A DNA stretch of 6,147 nt from Gammaproteobacteria bacterium (GCA_011620145.1 WOZT01000081.1:4956-11102); one strand, 5' to 3'. Positions 1 through 6,146 are shown, counted from the stretch's first letter. Numbers and translations are program-made. The notes: a model not told the origin generated them from the letters alone.

Positions 1-14
1 GCGGGCTGAATTGT

Positions 15-91
15 GGCTAGGTAGCTCAGCCGGTTAGAGCGCATCACTCATAATGATGAGGTCGGCGGTTCGAGCCCGCCCCTAGCTACCA
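15..91 (+). tRNA. tRNA-Met (CAT), elongator type
   Basis: A complete 77-nt cloverleaf with encoded CCA at 89-91. The acceptor arm pairs 15-21 with 81-87, with a G-U at the first pair. The D stem pairs 24-27 with 37-40. The anticodon stem pairs 42-46 with 54-58 around the loop CTCATAA, with anticodon CAT at 49-51. The T stem pairs 64-68 with 76-80 around TTCGAGC. The D-arm and anticodon arm closely resemble the E. coli elongator tRNA-Met as I remember it, and the acceptor end is paired, unlike the mismatched first pair of initiator tRNA. An Ile2 tRNA with modified CAT is the alternative but fits the body less well. A terminator follows 12 nt later. Confidence 0.95.
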
Positions 92-102
92 CATTTCGAT
101 GT

Positions 103-127
103 AAACGGCGCCTTGGGCGCCGTTTTT
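103..127 (+). terminator. Intrinsic terminator of the tRNA-Met gene
   Basis: A perfect 9-10 bp GC-rich stem (103-112 with 116-125) closes a 3-nt loop and runs into a T tract at 123-127. It lies just after the tRNA and ends transcription from it. On the opposite strand it sits 3' of hemJ, but there it has only a short GTTT run, so termination from that side would be weak. Confidence 0.85.
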
Positions 128-147
128 CGTTGGCGCGGGCGGCCTAC

Positions 148-570
148 TCAAAAAGGCTTGGTAACCGCGAGCAGCACGATGACGACCAGGAACAGCGAGG
201 GAATCTCGTTGATCCAGCGGTAAAAGCGGCCGCTGTGGATGCCCGGCCGCACCGCCAGCTCGCGCATCAGCCGCCATAGATAGACGTGGTAGCCGAGCAG
301 CAGCAGCACCAGCGTCAATTTCAGATGCAGCCAGCCACTTTTGGCATAAGCCTGCCAGGCGTAATCCACCAGCAGCCACAGGCCGAACAGCGCGGTGCCG
401 CTGGCGCCAATGGTCATCATCACGAACAGACGGCGCTCCATCAGCTCGAAGCGCGCGCGCTCGGCGGGGCTGCTCAGTTCACAGTGATAGACGAACAGAC
501 GCGGCAGATAGAACAGGCCGGCGAACCAGGTCACCATGAATATCACATGGAAGGCCTTGACGGTGAGCAT
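148..570 (-). CDS. hemJ: Protoporphyrinogen IX oxidase HemJ (UPF0093 family membrane protein)
   Basis: A 140-aa integral membrane protein that oxidises protoporphyrinogen IX to protoporphyrin IX, the penultimate step of heme synthesis, in the cytoplasmic membrane. The N-terminus reads [20 protein letters not shown], followed by YLPRLFVYH, which is the hallmark start of the HemJ/UPF0093 family. Hydrophobic helices lie at about residues 5-25, 50-70, 81-100 and 122-137. His8 and Lys84 (in the motif WLHLK, 80-84) are the family's conserved His and Lys needed for activity and heme binding. The reading frame is open further upstream to 651, but the ATG at 570 is chosen because it gives the family's usual length and has AGGAG nine bases before it. 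The gene is divergent from argC, and no functional link between the two is evident. Confidence 0.93.
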   Translation of the reverse strand: MLTVKAFHVIFMVTWFAGLFYLPRLFVYHCELSSPAERARFELMERRLFVMMTIGASGTALFGLWLLVDYAWQAYAKSGWLHLKLTLVLLLLGYHVYLWRLMRELAVRPGIHSGRFYRWINEIPSLFLVVIVLLAVTKPF

Positions 571-579
571 GGGAAGAGA

Positions 580-584
580 CTCCT
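580..584 (-). promoter_or_regulatory. Ribosome binding site that fixes the hemJ start
   Basis: On the minus strand AGGAG lies nine bases before the ATG at 570. This supports the internal ATG over the longer in-frame start at 651. Confidence 0.75.
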
Positions 585-619
585 GCAACACGGGGAACTT
601 GTGGATCGGGTATCGGCCC

Positions 620-645
620 GCGATCATGGCAAGGTGGCGATCATG
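620..645. repeat. 9-bp direct repeat GCGATCATG in the hemJ-argC intergenic region
   Basis: GCGATCATG occurs perfectly at 620-628 and 637-645, a period of 17 bp. Both copies fall within the candidate hemJ promoter, the first over its -10 element and the second in the spacer. It could be a regulator half-site pair or chance. Confidence 0.4.
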
Positions 646-651
646 TCGCAA
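623..651 (-). promoter_or_regulatory. Candidate sigma70 promoter of hemJ
   Basis: Read on the minus strand, TTGCGA (646-651) and CATGAT (623-628) are separated by 17 bp, and each matches four of six consensus bases. Transcription would start around 615, leaving a leader of about 45 nt before the hemJ start codon. This is a by-eye match only. Confidence 0.35.
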
Positions 652-658
652 GCAACGC

Positions 659-674
659 GGGGCCGGCTGGCCCC
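659..674. other. GC-only hairpin in the argC leader
   Basis: GGGGCC (659-664) can pair with GGCCCC (669-674) around a 4-nt loop, ending seven bases before the argC ribosome binding site. There is no T tract, so it is not a terminator. It might influence argC mRNA stability or translation, which is speculative. Confidence 0.3.
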
Positions 675-680
675 CATGGG

Positions 681-686
681 AAGGAG
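681..686 (+). promoter_or_regulatory. Ribosome binding site that fixes the GTG start of argC
   Basis: AAGGAG is followed by six bases and then GTG at 693. The nearby ATG at 676 is in another frame, so the GTG is the supported start. Confidence 0.8.
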
Positions 687-692
687 CACAGC

Positions 693-1730
693 GTGATTTC
701 AGCGGGTATCGTGGGCGGGACCGGTTACACCGGCGTGGAGTTGTTGCGGATTCTGGCGAACCATCCGGAAGTGCAGGTGGACTGCCTGACTTCCCGGGGC
801 GCGGAAGGCACGGCGGTCGCTGAATTGTTTCCCAGTCTGCGGGGTCAGATCGATCTGACGTTTGCCGCGCCCGAGGTGGAACGGCTCGCCCGCTGCGATG
901 TGGTGTTCTTCGCCACCCCCCACGGCGTGGCGCTGGACATGGCCGGCGCCCTGCTGGATGCCGGGGCCCGCGTGGTCGACCTCTCCGCCGATTTTCGTCT
1001 GCCCGATGCGGCGCTGCTGGCCCGTTGGTATGGCCTCACGCCCGTGAATACCGAGCTGCTGGGCCGGGCGGTCTACGGTTTGCCCGAGGTGAACCGCGAG
1101 GCCCTGCGCACGGCTCGGCTGGTGGCCAATCCGGGTTGCTATCCGACGGTGATCCAACTGGGCTTCCTGCCGCTGCTGGAGCGGGGCTGGATCGATCCGC
1201 AGCGCCTGATCGCCAGCGCCGCGAGCGGCGCAAGCGGGGCGGGGCGGGGCGCCAAGGTCGATTCCCTGTATTGCGAGGTGGCGGACAATTTCCGCGCCTA
1301 TGGCGTGGCGGGCCATCGCCACCTGCCGGAGATCGAAACCCATCTGGCGCGGGCCACGGGCCACACCGTGGGGCTGACCTTCGTGCCCCATCTCGCGCCC
1401 ATGAACCGTGGCATGCATGCCACGCTGTTCGCGTTCCTGCGCGAGGCGGTGGATGAAACGGAATTGCATGCCCTGTATGCCGCCCGCTACGTGGACGAGC
1501 CTTTCGTGGACGTCCTGCCGCTGGGACAGCATCCCGCCACCGCCAGCGTGCGCGCGGCCAACACCTGCCGCCTGAGCGTGTTCCGGCCCCAGAATGGTGA
1601 GACCGTGGTGGTGCTTGGCGTGATCGACAACCTGGTCAAGGGCGCGGCGGGCCAGGCAATCCAGAACATGAACCTGATGTTCGGCCTGCCCGAATCCATG
1701 GGGCTCGAGGCCTTGGCCGTGATGCCCTGA
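693..1730 (+). CDS. argC: N-acetyl-gamma-glutamyl-phosphate reductase
   Basis: A cytoplasmic enzyme of 345 aa, the usual length for the long form. It catalyses the third step of arginine synthesis, the NADPH-dependent reduction of N-acetyl-glutamyl-5-phosphate to the semialdehyde. The N-terminal Rossmann motif [15 protein letters not shown] (residues 5-19) binds NADP. The catalytic Cys149 sits in ANPGCYPT (145-152). Further family landmarks are [11 protein letters not shown] (178-188), the histidine-containing [13 protein letters not shown] (203-215), [10 protein letters not shown] (232-241) and the C-terminal [16 protein letters not shown] (312-327). Translation starts at GTG 693 with a good ribosome binding site, and the protein then begins at once with the nucleotide-binding strand, as expected. 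The gene stands alone and divergent from hemJ. A terminator-like hairpin follows 17 bp after its stop, so it is probably monocistronic. Nothing looks broken. Confidence 0.97.
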   Translation: MISAGIVGGTGYTGVELLRILANHPEVQVDCLTSRGAEGTAVAELFPSLRGQIDLTFAAPEVERLARCDVVFFATPHGVALDMAGALLDAGARVVDLSADFRLPDAALLARWYGLTPVNTELLGRAVYGLPEVNREALRTARLVANPGCYPTVIQLGFLPLLERGWIDPQRLIASAASGASGAGRGAKVDSLYCEVADNFRAYGVAGHRHLPEIETHLARATGHTVGLTFVPHLAPMNRGMHATLFAFLREAVDETELHALYAARYVDEPFVDVLPLGQHPATASVRAANTCRLSVFRPQNGETVVVLGVIDNLVKGAAGQAIQNMNLMFGLPESMGLEALAVMP

Positions 1731-1746
1731 CCCCATCGAGGCGCAT

Positions 1747-1777
1747 GGCGGCCACGCTTGCATGGATCCGCCTTTTT
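1747..1777 (+). terminator. Probable intrinsic terminator of argC
   Basis: GGCGGCCA (1747-1754) pairs with TGG (1763-1765) and CCGCC (1768-1772), with a two-base bulge and an 8-nt loop. Five T residues (1773-1777) follow at once. Its place just after the argC stop supports the call, but the bulge makes it weaker than the other terminators in this window. Confidence 0.55.
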
Positions 1778-1789
1778 CCACTGGTATCG

Positions 1790-1799
1790 AACGATCGTT
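1790..1799. promoter_or_regulatory. Palindrome AACGATCGTT, candidate operator
   Basis: A perfect 10-bp palindrome in the 267-bp gap between argC and the acyl-CoA dehydrogenase gene. TetR-family repressors of acyl-CoA catabolism often bind short palindromes with an ACG...CGT core, so this could be the cluster's operator. A poor promoter-like pair lies just upstream (TTGCAT 1758-1763 and TGGTAT 1782-1787, 18-bp spacer, three of six matches each). No regulator gene is in the window. Low certainty. Confidence 0.3.
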
Positions 1800-1881
1800 T
1801 TGTGGTAAATCTAAGCGTTGTTCAGAAGGGGAGGCGGTTGAAGCATCTCCTGCCGGACGGCAAGCATCCATCAGACACTGA

Positions 1882-1902
1882 CAAGCCGGTTGATCAGGCT
1901 TG
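1882..1902. repeat. Inverted repeat CAAGCC/GGCTTG in the argC-ACAD gap
   Basis: CAAGCC (1882-1887) and GGCTTG (1897-1902) form a perfect 6-bp stem around a 9-nt loop, without a T tract. It may be part of the untranslated leader or an operator. I find no gene and no strong promoter in the rest of 1800-1935. Confidence 0.3.
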
Positions 1903-1937
1903 CGGGCACTTGGTGTGACCGTCCGCATTTCGTTGTG

Positions 1938-1969
1938 CAGGCCTGGGAGTTTTCCAGGGCCTGTGTTTT
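1938..1969 (+). terminator. Terminator-like leader hairpin before the first acyl-CoA dehydrogenase gene
   Basis: CAGGCCTGG (1938-1946) pairs with CCA (1954-1956) and GGCCTG (1958-1963) with a single bulged G at 1957 and a 7-nt loop. TGTTTT (1964-1969) follows. It ends 28 bp before the start codon at 1998. It could stop read-through from upstream, or act as an attenuator if the promoter lies before it. Confidence 0.5.
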
Positions 1970-1997
1970 AAAAAGGGCTTGAGAAGGAGTTCAAGCG

Positions 1998-3101
1998 ATG
2001 AATTTCAAATTTTCCCAGGATCAGGAAATGATGCGCGACTCGGCCAAGCGCCTGCTGGCCGATCTGTCGTCATACGCCGCAGTCCATAAGATTCTCGATT
2101 CCGAAGCCACCCACGACGCCAACCTGTGGAAACAGATGGCCGAGGCGGGCTGGCTGAGCACCGCCATCCCCGAGGAATACGGCGGGGCCGGCATGGGTTA
2201 TCTCGAACTGGCCGTGCTGGCTGAAGAAATGGGCAAGACCCTGGCCTGCACCCCGTTCTCTTCCTCCATCTACATGGCAGCGGAGCTGATCAAGGCCGCT
2301 GGTTCCGAATCCCAGAAAGCCACTTATCTCGCCAAGCTGGCGGCTGGCGATGCCATCGCCACCGTGGCCTATGCCGAGAAGGGCCGCATCGACGCCGCTG
2401 GCGTCCAGGTCAAGGCGCAAGGGCGCAAGCTGACCGGCGTGAAATCCCCGGTGGTGGACGGCTTGAGTGCCGATCTCGCCATTGTTTCGGCGCGTGACGA
2501 GGAAGGCGTGTCCCTGTACCTGGTCAACCTGGCCGACAGCAAGGTGACCCGTGAATCCGTTGCGACCATGGACCGGACGCGCAAGCAGGCCCGCCTGAGC
2601 TTCAACGGCGTGGACGCCGAGCCGCTGGGCAAGGCCGGCCAGGGCGCCGCGTTGCTGGACGCGATGTCCTACAAGGCCGCAGCCTTGTTTGCCTTCGAGC
2701 AGGTGGGTGGCGCACAGGCAGCCATGGAAATGGCGGTTCAGTACGCCAAGGAACGCTATGCCTTTGGCCGGCCGATTGGCTCCTTCCAGGCCATCAAACA
2801 CCGCATCGCCGACATGTTCGTCAAGGTCGAGACTGCTCGATCCAGCGCCTACTACGCCGCCTGGGCGCTGGAAAGCGCGCCGGAGAAGCTGCAGCAGGCC
2901 GCCAGCGGCGCCCGCGTCATGGGCATCGATGCCTATGCGTTTGCCGCCCAGGAAAACGTCCAGGTCCATGGCGGCATCGGGTTCACCTGGGAAGCCAACC
3001 CCCATCTGCACATGAAGCGTGCCAAGCATCTGGAAAGCCTGCTTGGCGGCGCCATCGTCTGGCGGGAACGGTTGATGCGCAGCCTGGAACAGGCCGCCTG
3101 A
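1998..3101 (+). CDS. Acyl-CoA dehydrogenase family protein, probable partner subunit of a heteromeric enzyme
   Basis: A 367-aa flavoprotein-family subunit expected to act on an acyl-CoA thioester in the cytoplasm, introducing an alpha,beta double bond. The N-terminal helical domain covers about 1-115 and includes the family stretch IPEEYGGAGMG (57-67). The middle beta-domain covers about 120-210 and the C-terminal helical domain the rest. The C-terminal FAD-contact motifs are intact: RYAFGRPIGSFQ (253-264) and QVHGGIGFTWE (322-332). Glu332 falls where the catalytic Glu of medium-chain ACADs lies in a by-hand alignment. The beta-domain lacks the usual EPxxGSD-type flavin motif and instead reads ATVAYAEKG (121-129). 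The GGT-x-E-x-QRN segment near the C-terminus is also missing. Both are present in the neighbouring ACAD, so the two probably form one alpha2beta2-type enzyme. AAGGAG lies eight bases before ATG 1998. The next gene begins 42 bp downstream, probably in the same transcript. Exact substrate unknown. Confidence 0.88.
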   Translation: MNFKFSQDQEMMRDSAKRLLADLSSYAAVHKILDSEATHDANLWKQMAEAGWLSTAIPEEYGGAGMGYLELAVLAEEMGKTLACTPFSSSIYMAAELIKAAGSESQKATYLAKLAAGDAIATVAYAEKGRIDAAGVQVKAQGRKLTGVKSPVVDGLSADLAIVSARDEEGVSLYLVNLADSKVTRESVATMDRTRKQARLSFNGVDAEPLGKAGQGAALLDAMSYKAAALFAFEQVGGAQAAMEMAVQYAKERYAFGRPIGSFQAIKHRIADMFVKVETARSSAYYAAWALESAPEKLQQAASGARVMGIDAYAFAAQENVQVHGGIGFTWEANPHLHMKRAKHLESLLGGAIVWRERLMRSLEQAA

Positions 3102-3143
3102 ACGGTCCATCCAGGGATTTGGAATTTTAGGAGGATAGGGAAC

Positions 3144-4430
3144 ATGGATTTCAACGATACCCCGCAGGAAGCGGAATTCCGCGCCGAAGTCAGCCAGTGG
3201 CTGTCCCAGAATGCCAAGCTGCGCAGCGAGTCGGGCGGCATGATGAGCATGTTCGCAGAAGCCGAGGGCGGCGAACTGCGCGGCGAAGCCGAATGGGAAA
3301 TGGTCCGCACCTCCCAGGCGTGGCAGCGCAAGAAGGCTGACGCCAATTGGGGTGTGATCACTTGGCCGAAGAAATTCGGCGGCCGCGGCGGCAACATCAT
3401 GCAGCAGGTCATCTGGGGCCAGGAAGAGGCCAAGTACGAGACCCCCGCCAACATCTTCATGATCGGCATCGGCATGGCCGGTCCCACCATCATGACCCAC
3501 GGCACCAACGAGCAGAAGGATCGCTACCTGCAGCCCATGCTGCGCGGCGATGAAGTGTGGTGTCAGTTGTTCAGCGAACCCGGCGCCGGTTCCGACCTGG
3601 CCGGCCTGCGCACCCGCGCCGTCAAGGACGGCGACGACTGGGTCATCAACGGCCAGAAGGTCTGGACCTCCGGTGCCCATTACTCCAAATGGGGCATCCT
3701 GGTCACCCGCCACGATCCCAGCCTGCCCAAGCACAAGGGCCTGACCTACTTCATCGTCGACATGGAATCGCCGGGCGTCGAAGTCCGTCCGATCCGCCAG
3801 ATCACCGGCGGCGCCAATTTCAACGAAGTGTTCTTCAACGACGTGCGCATCCCGGACAGCAATCGGCTGGGCGCCGTGGGCCAGGGTTGGGCGGTGTCCA
3901 TCACCACCCTGATGAACGAGCGCATGAGCATCGGTGGCGGTGGCGGCCTGTTCGGCGGCGACAATGGCCTCGGCAGCATCGTGGCCCTGTTGCGCGAAAC
4001 CACCCTGGACGGGCGTCCGGCCCTGGAGCACGACGCCGTGCGCCAGAAGATGGCCGAATTCGCTGCCCGCTTCAAGGCGCTGGAGCTGACCGGCTATCGC
4101 ACCCTGTCGGCCTTGTCGCAGGGCGCCATGCCGGGTTCGGAAAGCTCGGTCATGAAGCTGGCCATGGGTCTGCTGATCCAGGAAATGGCGGCCTTCATCA
4201 TGGAACTCCAGGGCGCGGCCGGCGTGCTGACCGATCGCCAGGACACCCTGATGGAAGCCATGTGGCAGCAGGCCTATCTGGGCATTCCGGCGATCCGCAT
4301 CGCCGGCGGCACGGATGAGGTCCAGCGCAACATCATCGGCGAGCGCATCCTCGGCCTGCCCACGGATATCCGCATCGACAAGACCGTGCCGTTCAACGAA
4401 GTCCCCACCGGACCCAGCAAGAAGGGCTGA
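3144..4430 (+). CDS. Acyl-CoA dehydrogenase family protein, large partner subunit
   Basis: A 428-aa ACAD-family protein, somewhat longer than the usual 380-400. Extra length lies near residues 24-60 and in a Gly-rich loop (263-275) in the helical C-terminal part. The beta-domain has a textbook flavin motif, QLFSEPGAGSDLAGL (141-155), then GQKVWTSGAHYSKWG (170-184). The C-terminus has RIAGGTDEVQRNIIGERILG (385-404), the segment that closes the flavin site in many ACADs. The RxxFGxxIxxFQ and QxxGGxG motifs seen in the preceding subunit are absent, so the FAD site is probably shared between the two proteins, as described for actinobacterial steroid ACAD pairs. Glu371 is a possible catalytic base, but this rests on an ungapped hand alignment. 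The N-terminus and overall form also recall large subunits of pimeloyl-CoA dehydrogenase type. AGGAGG (3129-3134) lies nine bases before the ATG. A strong terminator follows the gene. Confidence 0.9.
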   Translation: MDFNDTPQEAEFRAEVSQWLSQNAKLRSESGGMMSMFAEAEGGELRGEAEWEMVRTSQAWQRKKADANWGVITWPKKFGGRGGNIMQQVIWGQEEAKYETPANIFMIGIGMAGPTIMTHGTNEQKDRYLQPMLRGDEVWCQLFSEPGAGSDLAGLRTRAVKDGDDWVINGQKVWTSGAHYSKWGILVTRHDPSLPKHKGLTYFIVDMESPGVEVRPIRQITGGANFNEVFFNDVRIPDSNRLGAVGQGWAVSITTLMNERMSIGGGGGLFGGDNGLGSIVALLRETTLDGRPALEHDAVRQKMAEFAARFKALELTGYRTLSALSQGAMPGSESSVMKLAMGLLIQEMAAFIMELQGAAGVLTDRQDTLMEAMWQQAYLGIPAIRIAGGTDEVQRNIIGERILGLPTDIRIDKTVPFNEVPTGPSKKG

Positions 4431-4447
4431 ACGTCCCTGACTGACGC

Positions 4448-4487
4448 CATGCCCCGCACTGCTTGAAGGTGCGGGGCATGCTTTTTT
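4448..4487 (+). terminator. Strong intrinsic terminator after the acyl-CoA dehydrogenase pair
   Basis: A perfect 12-bp stem pairs CATGCCCCGCAC (4448-4459) with GTGCGGGGCATG (4469-4480) around a 9-nt loop. Six T residues (4482-4487) follow after one C. It starts 17 bp after the stop of the second ACAD gene and splits the cluster into two transcription units, or reduces expression of the downstream pair. Confidence 0.92.
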
Positions 4488-4504
4488 AACAACGCCGGTC
4501 CCGT

Positions 4505-4535
4505 TTGACCTCAGTTACACGCATTACCCAAGATT
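4505..4535 (+). promoter_or_regulatory. Weak candidate promoter of the DUF35-thiolase pair
   Basis: TTGACC (4505-4510) is a good -35 match. The best downstream partner is AAGATT (4530-4535), which matches only three of six -10 bases and has a long 19-bp spacer. A promoter is expected here because the terminator lies just upstream, but this assignment is tentative. Confidence 0.25.
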
Positions 4536-4547
4536 TTTTCAATCCTC

Positions 4548-4553
4548 AAGGAG
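4548..4553 (+). promoter_or_regulatory. Ribosome binding site that fixes the DUF35 protein start
   Basis: AAGGAG lies eight bases before ATG 4562. This favours that start over the in-frame ATG at 4505, which would add 19 residues that do not look like the family and would place this site inside the gene. Confidence 0.85.
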
Positions 4554-4561
4554 AATTGGCC

Positions 4562-4984
4562 ATGGCCAAGCAAGTGCCTCTGGAAGAGGGCTATCTCGTC
4601 ATTCCCGAAGCCGAGGGCGAACGCCCGCGTTTGTTGGGCTCCTACAGCCCCGAGGCGAAGAAGTATTTCTTTCCTCGCCGCATGCAGTGTCCGCTGACCG
4701 AAACGCCCGTCGAGGACGTCGAGCTGTCCTCCGAGGGCGTGCTCTATTCCTGGACCTGGGTGCTGATGCCCTTCATGGGCGCCGCCAAGATGGGCGACGG
4801 CAAGGCCCACGGCGTGGGTCAGATCGACCTGCCCGAAGGGGTGCGCGTCCAGGCCGTGATCAGCGGCAAGATGGGCGACTGGGAGATCGGCATGCCCATG
4901 GGCATGGTGGCCCTGCCCATCAAGAAGAAGGGCGATACGGAAATGTGCAGCTTCGGCTTCGAGCCGATCCGCAAGGGGGAATGA
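4562..4984 (+). CDS. OB-fold DUF35 protein, accessory subunit of a thiolase-like enzyme
   Basis: A 140-aa protein of the DUF35 (Zn-ribbon plus OB-fold) type, the small partner of SCP2/lipid-transfer thiolases. Relatives are BbsA of benzoylsuccinyl-CoA thiolase and the DUF35 part of ChsH2, which partners Ltp2. An N-terminal helical segment (about 1-25) precedes the ribbon region with its typical FFPRR (36-40). An OB-fold follows, with strand GVLYSWTWVL (59-68), then GVGQIDLPEGVRVQAVI (84-100) and the terminal CSFGFEPI (129-136). The family usually has two CxxC pairs in the ribbon. Here the matching positions read SYSP (27-30) and CPLT (43-46), so only Cys43 remains and zinc binding is doubtful. 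The thiolase-like gene starts 4 bp after its stop, so the two are surely co-translated and probably form a complex. Family assignment rests on pattern recognition and gene context. Confidence 0.82.
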   Translation: MAKQVPLEEGYLVIPEAEGERPRLLGSYSPEAKKYFFPRRMQCPLTETPVEDVELSSEGVLYSWTWVLMPFMGAAKMGDGKAHGVGQIDLPEGVRVQAVISGKMGDWEIGMPMGMVALPIKKKGDTEMCSFGFEPIRKGE

Positions 4985-4988
4985 GGAA

Positions 4989-6146
4989 ATGTTGGAAGAC
5001 GTATACGTCGCCGGCGTGGGGATGCATCCCTTCGGCAAGCATGGCAAGAGCAACAAGGAAATGGCCTACGTGGCCGGCAAGGCCGCGCTGAAGGACGCCG
5101 GCATCAAGTTCCGCGATGTGGGCGCGCTCTACAACGGCTACATCATGGGCGACATGACCGAAGGCGTGGCCATCGCCAAGGATCTGGGTCTGACTGGCGT
5201 GCCGGTGGTCCATGTCGAGAATGCCTCGGCCACGGGGTCCACGGCTTTCCGGGAAGCCTGCCTGCGGGTTGCTTCCGGCCAGGCCGACATCGCCATGGCG
5301 CTGGGCTTTGACGACATCGTGCGCATGGGCCAGATGATGATGCAGATGTACATGGCCCAGGGGCCGCGCATCGAAAGCATGGTGCTGCCCGCCGCGTTCT
5401 TTGCCATGTGGGCGGTGCGCCGCACGCATGAATACGGCACCTCCCCGGAGATCTATGCCCGCATCGCCGCCAAGAACTGGAACCACGCCCGCTACAACCC
5501 CATGGCGCAGCGCCAGTCGGATCACGAAGTGACCATCGAGGAAGTGCTGGCCTCCAAGCCAGTCGCCCATCCCCACACCACCATGATGGCCTGTGCCACG
5601 GGTGGCGGTGCGGCCTGCGCCATCGTGACCAACAAGAAATGGGCGAAGAAACTGGCGGCCGGCCGGCCGCTGGTGCGGGTGCTGTCCTCCCAGTTGCAAT
5701 CCGAGCAGTATGTCGATGGCCACATCTTCATGGGCGCCGTGGTGGGACCGAGTGAACTGACCCGCTCCACCTCGCAGGCCTGTTATGAAGAAGCCGGACT
5801 GGGTCCAAAGGATGTCAGCCTGGTGCACGTCCACGACGCCTTCCCCATCGAAGAACTCATGTACTACGAGCTGATGGGCTTCTGCGGCGAGGGCGAGGGC
5901 GAGAAGCTGGTGCTGGAAGGCGCCACCCAGATCGGTGGGCGCATTCCGTTCTCCACCGACGGCGGCCTCATCGCCCGCGGCCATCCGGGCGGTCCCACGG
6001 GCCTGGCCCAGGTGTGGGATGCCACCCAGCAATTGCGCGGTGAATCCGGCAAGCGCCAGGTGGAAGGCGCCCATACGGCCGCAGTACACATGATGGGGGC
6101 CGGCTCGGTCTGCGTCATGCACATGCTGCACCGCGAAAACGCCTGA
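4989..6146 (+). CDS. Thiolase-fold protein of SCP2/lipid-transfer type, possible acyl-CoA thiolase or retro-aldolase
   Basis: A 385-aa thiolase-superfamily protein, close to the usual length. It begins VYVAGVGMHPFGKHGK (5-20), the standard start of the SCP2-thiolase subgroup. The first active-site loop reads VENASATGSTAF (76-87). Aligned with thiolases having VEAACASGG, Ser80 takes the place of the nucleophilic Cys. His282 in HVHDAF (280-285) and His332 in RGHPGGPTG (330-338), the other two family active-site landmarks, are kept. A Met-rich stretch (113-122, six Met) lies in the likely lid. With the DUF35 partner 4 bp upstream, it resembles BbsB or Ltp2. Loss of the Cys favours a retro-aldol or other non-thiolytic C-C cleavage of a CoA ester, as in Ltp2, but this is inference. 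A purine-rich AAGGGGGA (4973-4980) precedes the ATG by eight bases. The gene ends one base before the window edge, so downstream partners are unseen. Confidence 0.88.
   Translation: MLEDVYVAGVGMHPFGKHGKSNKEMAYVAGKAALKDAGIKFRDVGALYNGYIMGDMTEGVAIAKDLGLTGVPVVHVENASATGSTAFREACLRVASGQADIAMALGFDDIVRMGQMMMQMYMAQGPRIESMVLPAAFFAMWAVRRTHEYGTSPEIYARIAAKNWNHARYNPMAQRQSDHEVTIEEVLASKPVAHPHTTMMACATGGGAACAIVTNKKWAKKLAAGRPLVRVLSSQLQSEQYVDGHIFMGAVVGPSELTRSTSQACYEEAGLGPKDVSLVHVHDAFPIEELMYYELMGFCGEGEGEKLVLEGATQIGGRIPFSTDGGLIARGHPGGPTGLAQVWDATQQLRGESGKRQVEGAHTAAVHMMGAGSVCVMHMLHRENA

Noticed and set aside
15..91. tRNA gene as attachment site of an integrated element
   Set aside because: No integrase gene and no repeat of the tRNA 3' end is visible in the window.
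148..651. Longer hemJ with 27 extra N-terminal residues
   Set aside because: The extra part is polar and unlike the family. The internal ATG at 570 has a good ribosome binding site and gives the usual HemJ length.
699..1928. 409-codon minus-strand frame opposite argC
   Set aside because: It is an antisense shadow of argC rich in Gln, His and Gly, with no recognisable domain.
2070..4031. 653-codon open frame on the minus strand across the two ACAD genes
   Set aside because: It is antisense to two clearly recognisable genes. Its translation is low-complexity His/Gly/Ala/Gln-rich and matches no family I know. Such frames are common opposite GC-rich genes.
4505..4984. Longer DUF35 protein starting at ATG 4505
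   Set aside because: It would place a strong ribosome binding site (4548-4553) inside the gene. The added 19 residues look like untranslated leader.
4920..6131. 403-codon minus-strand frame opposite the thiolase-like gene
   Set aside because: It is a His/Gly-rich shadow of a well-supported gene, with no family motif.
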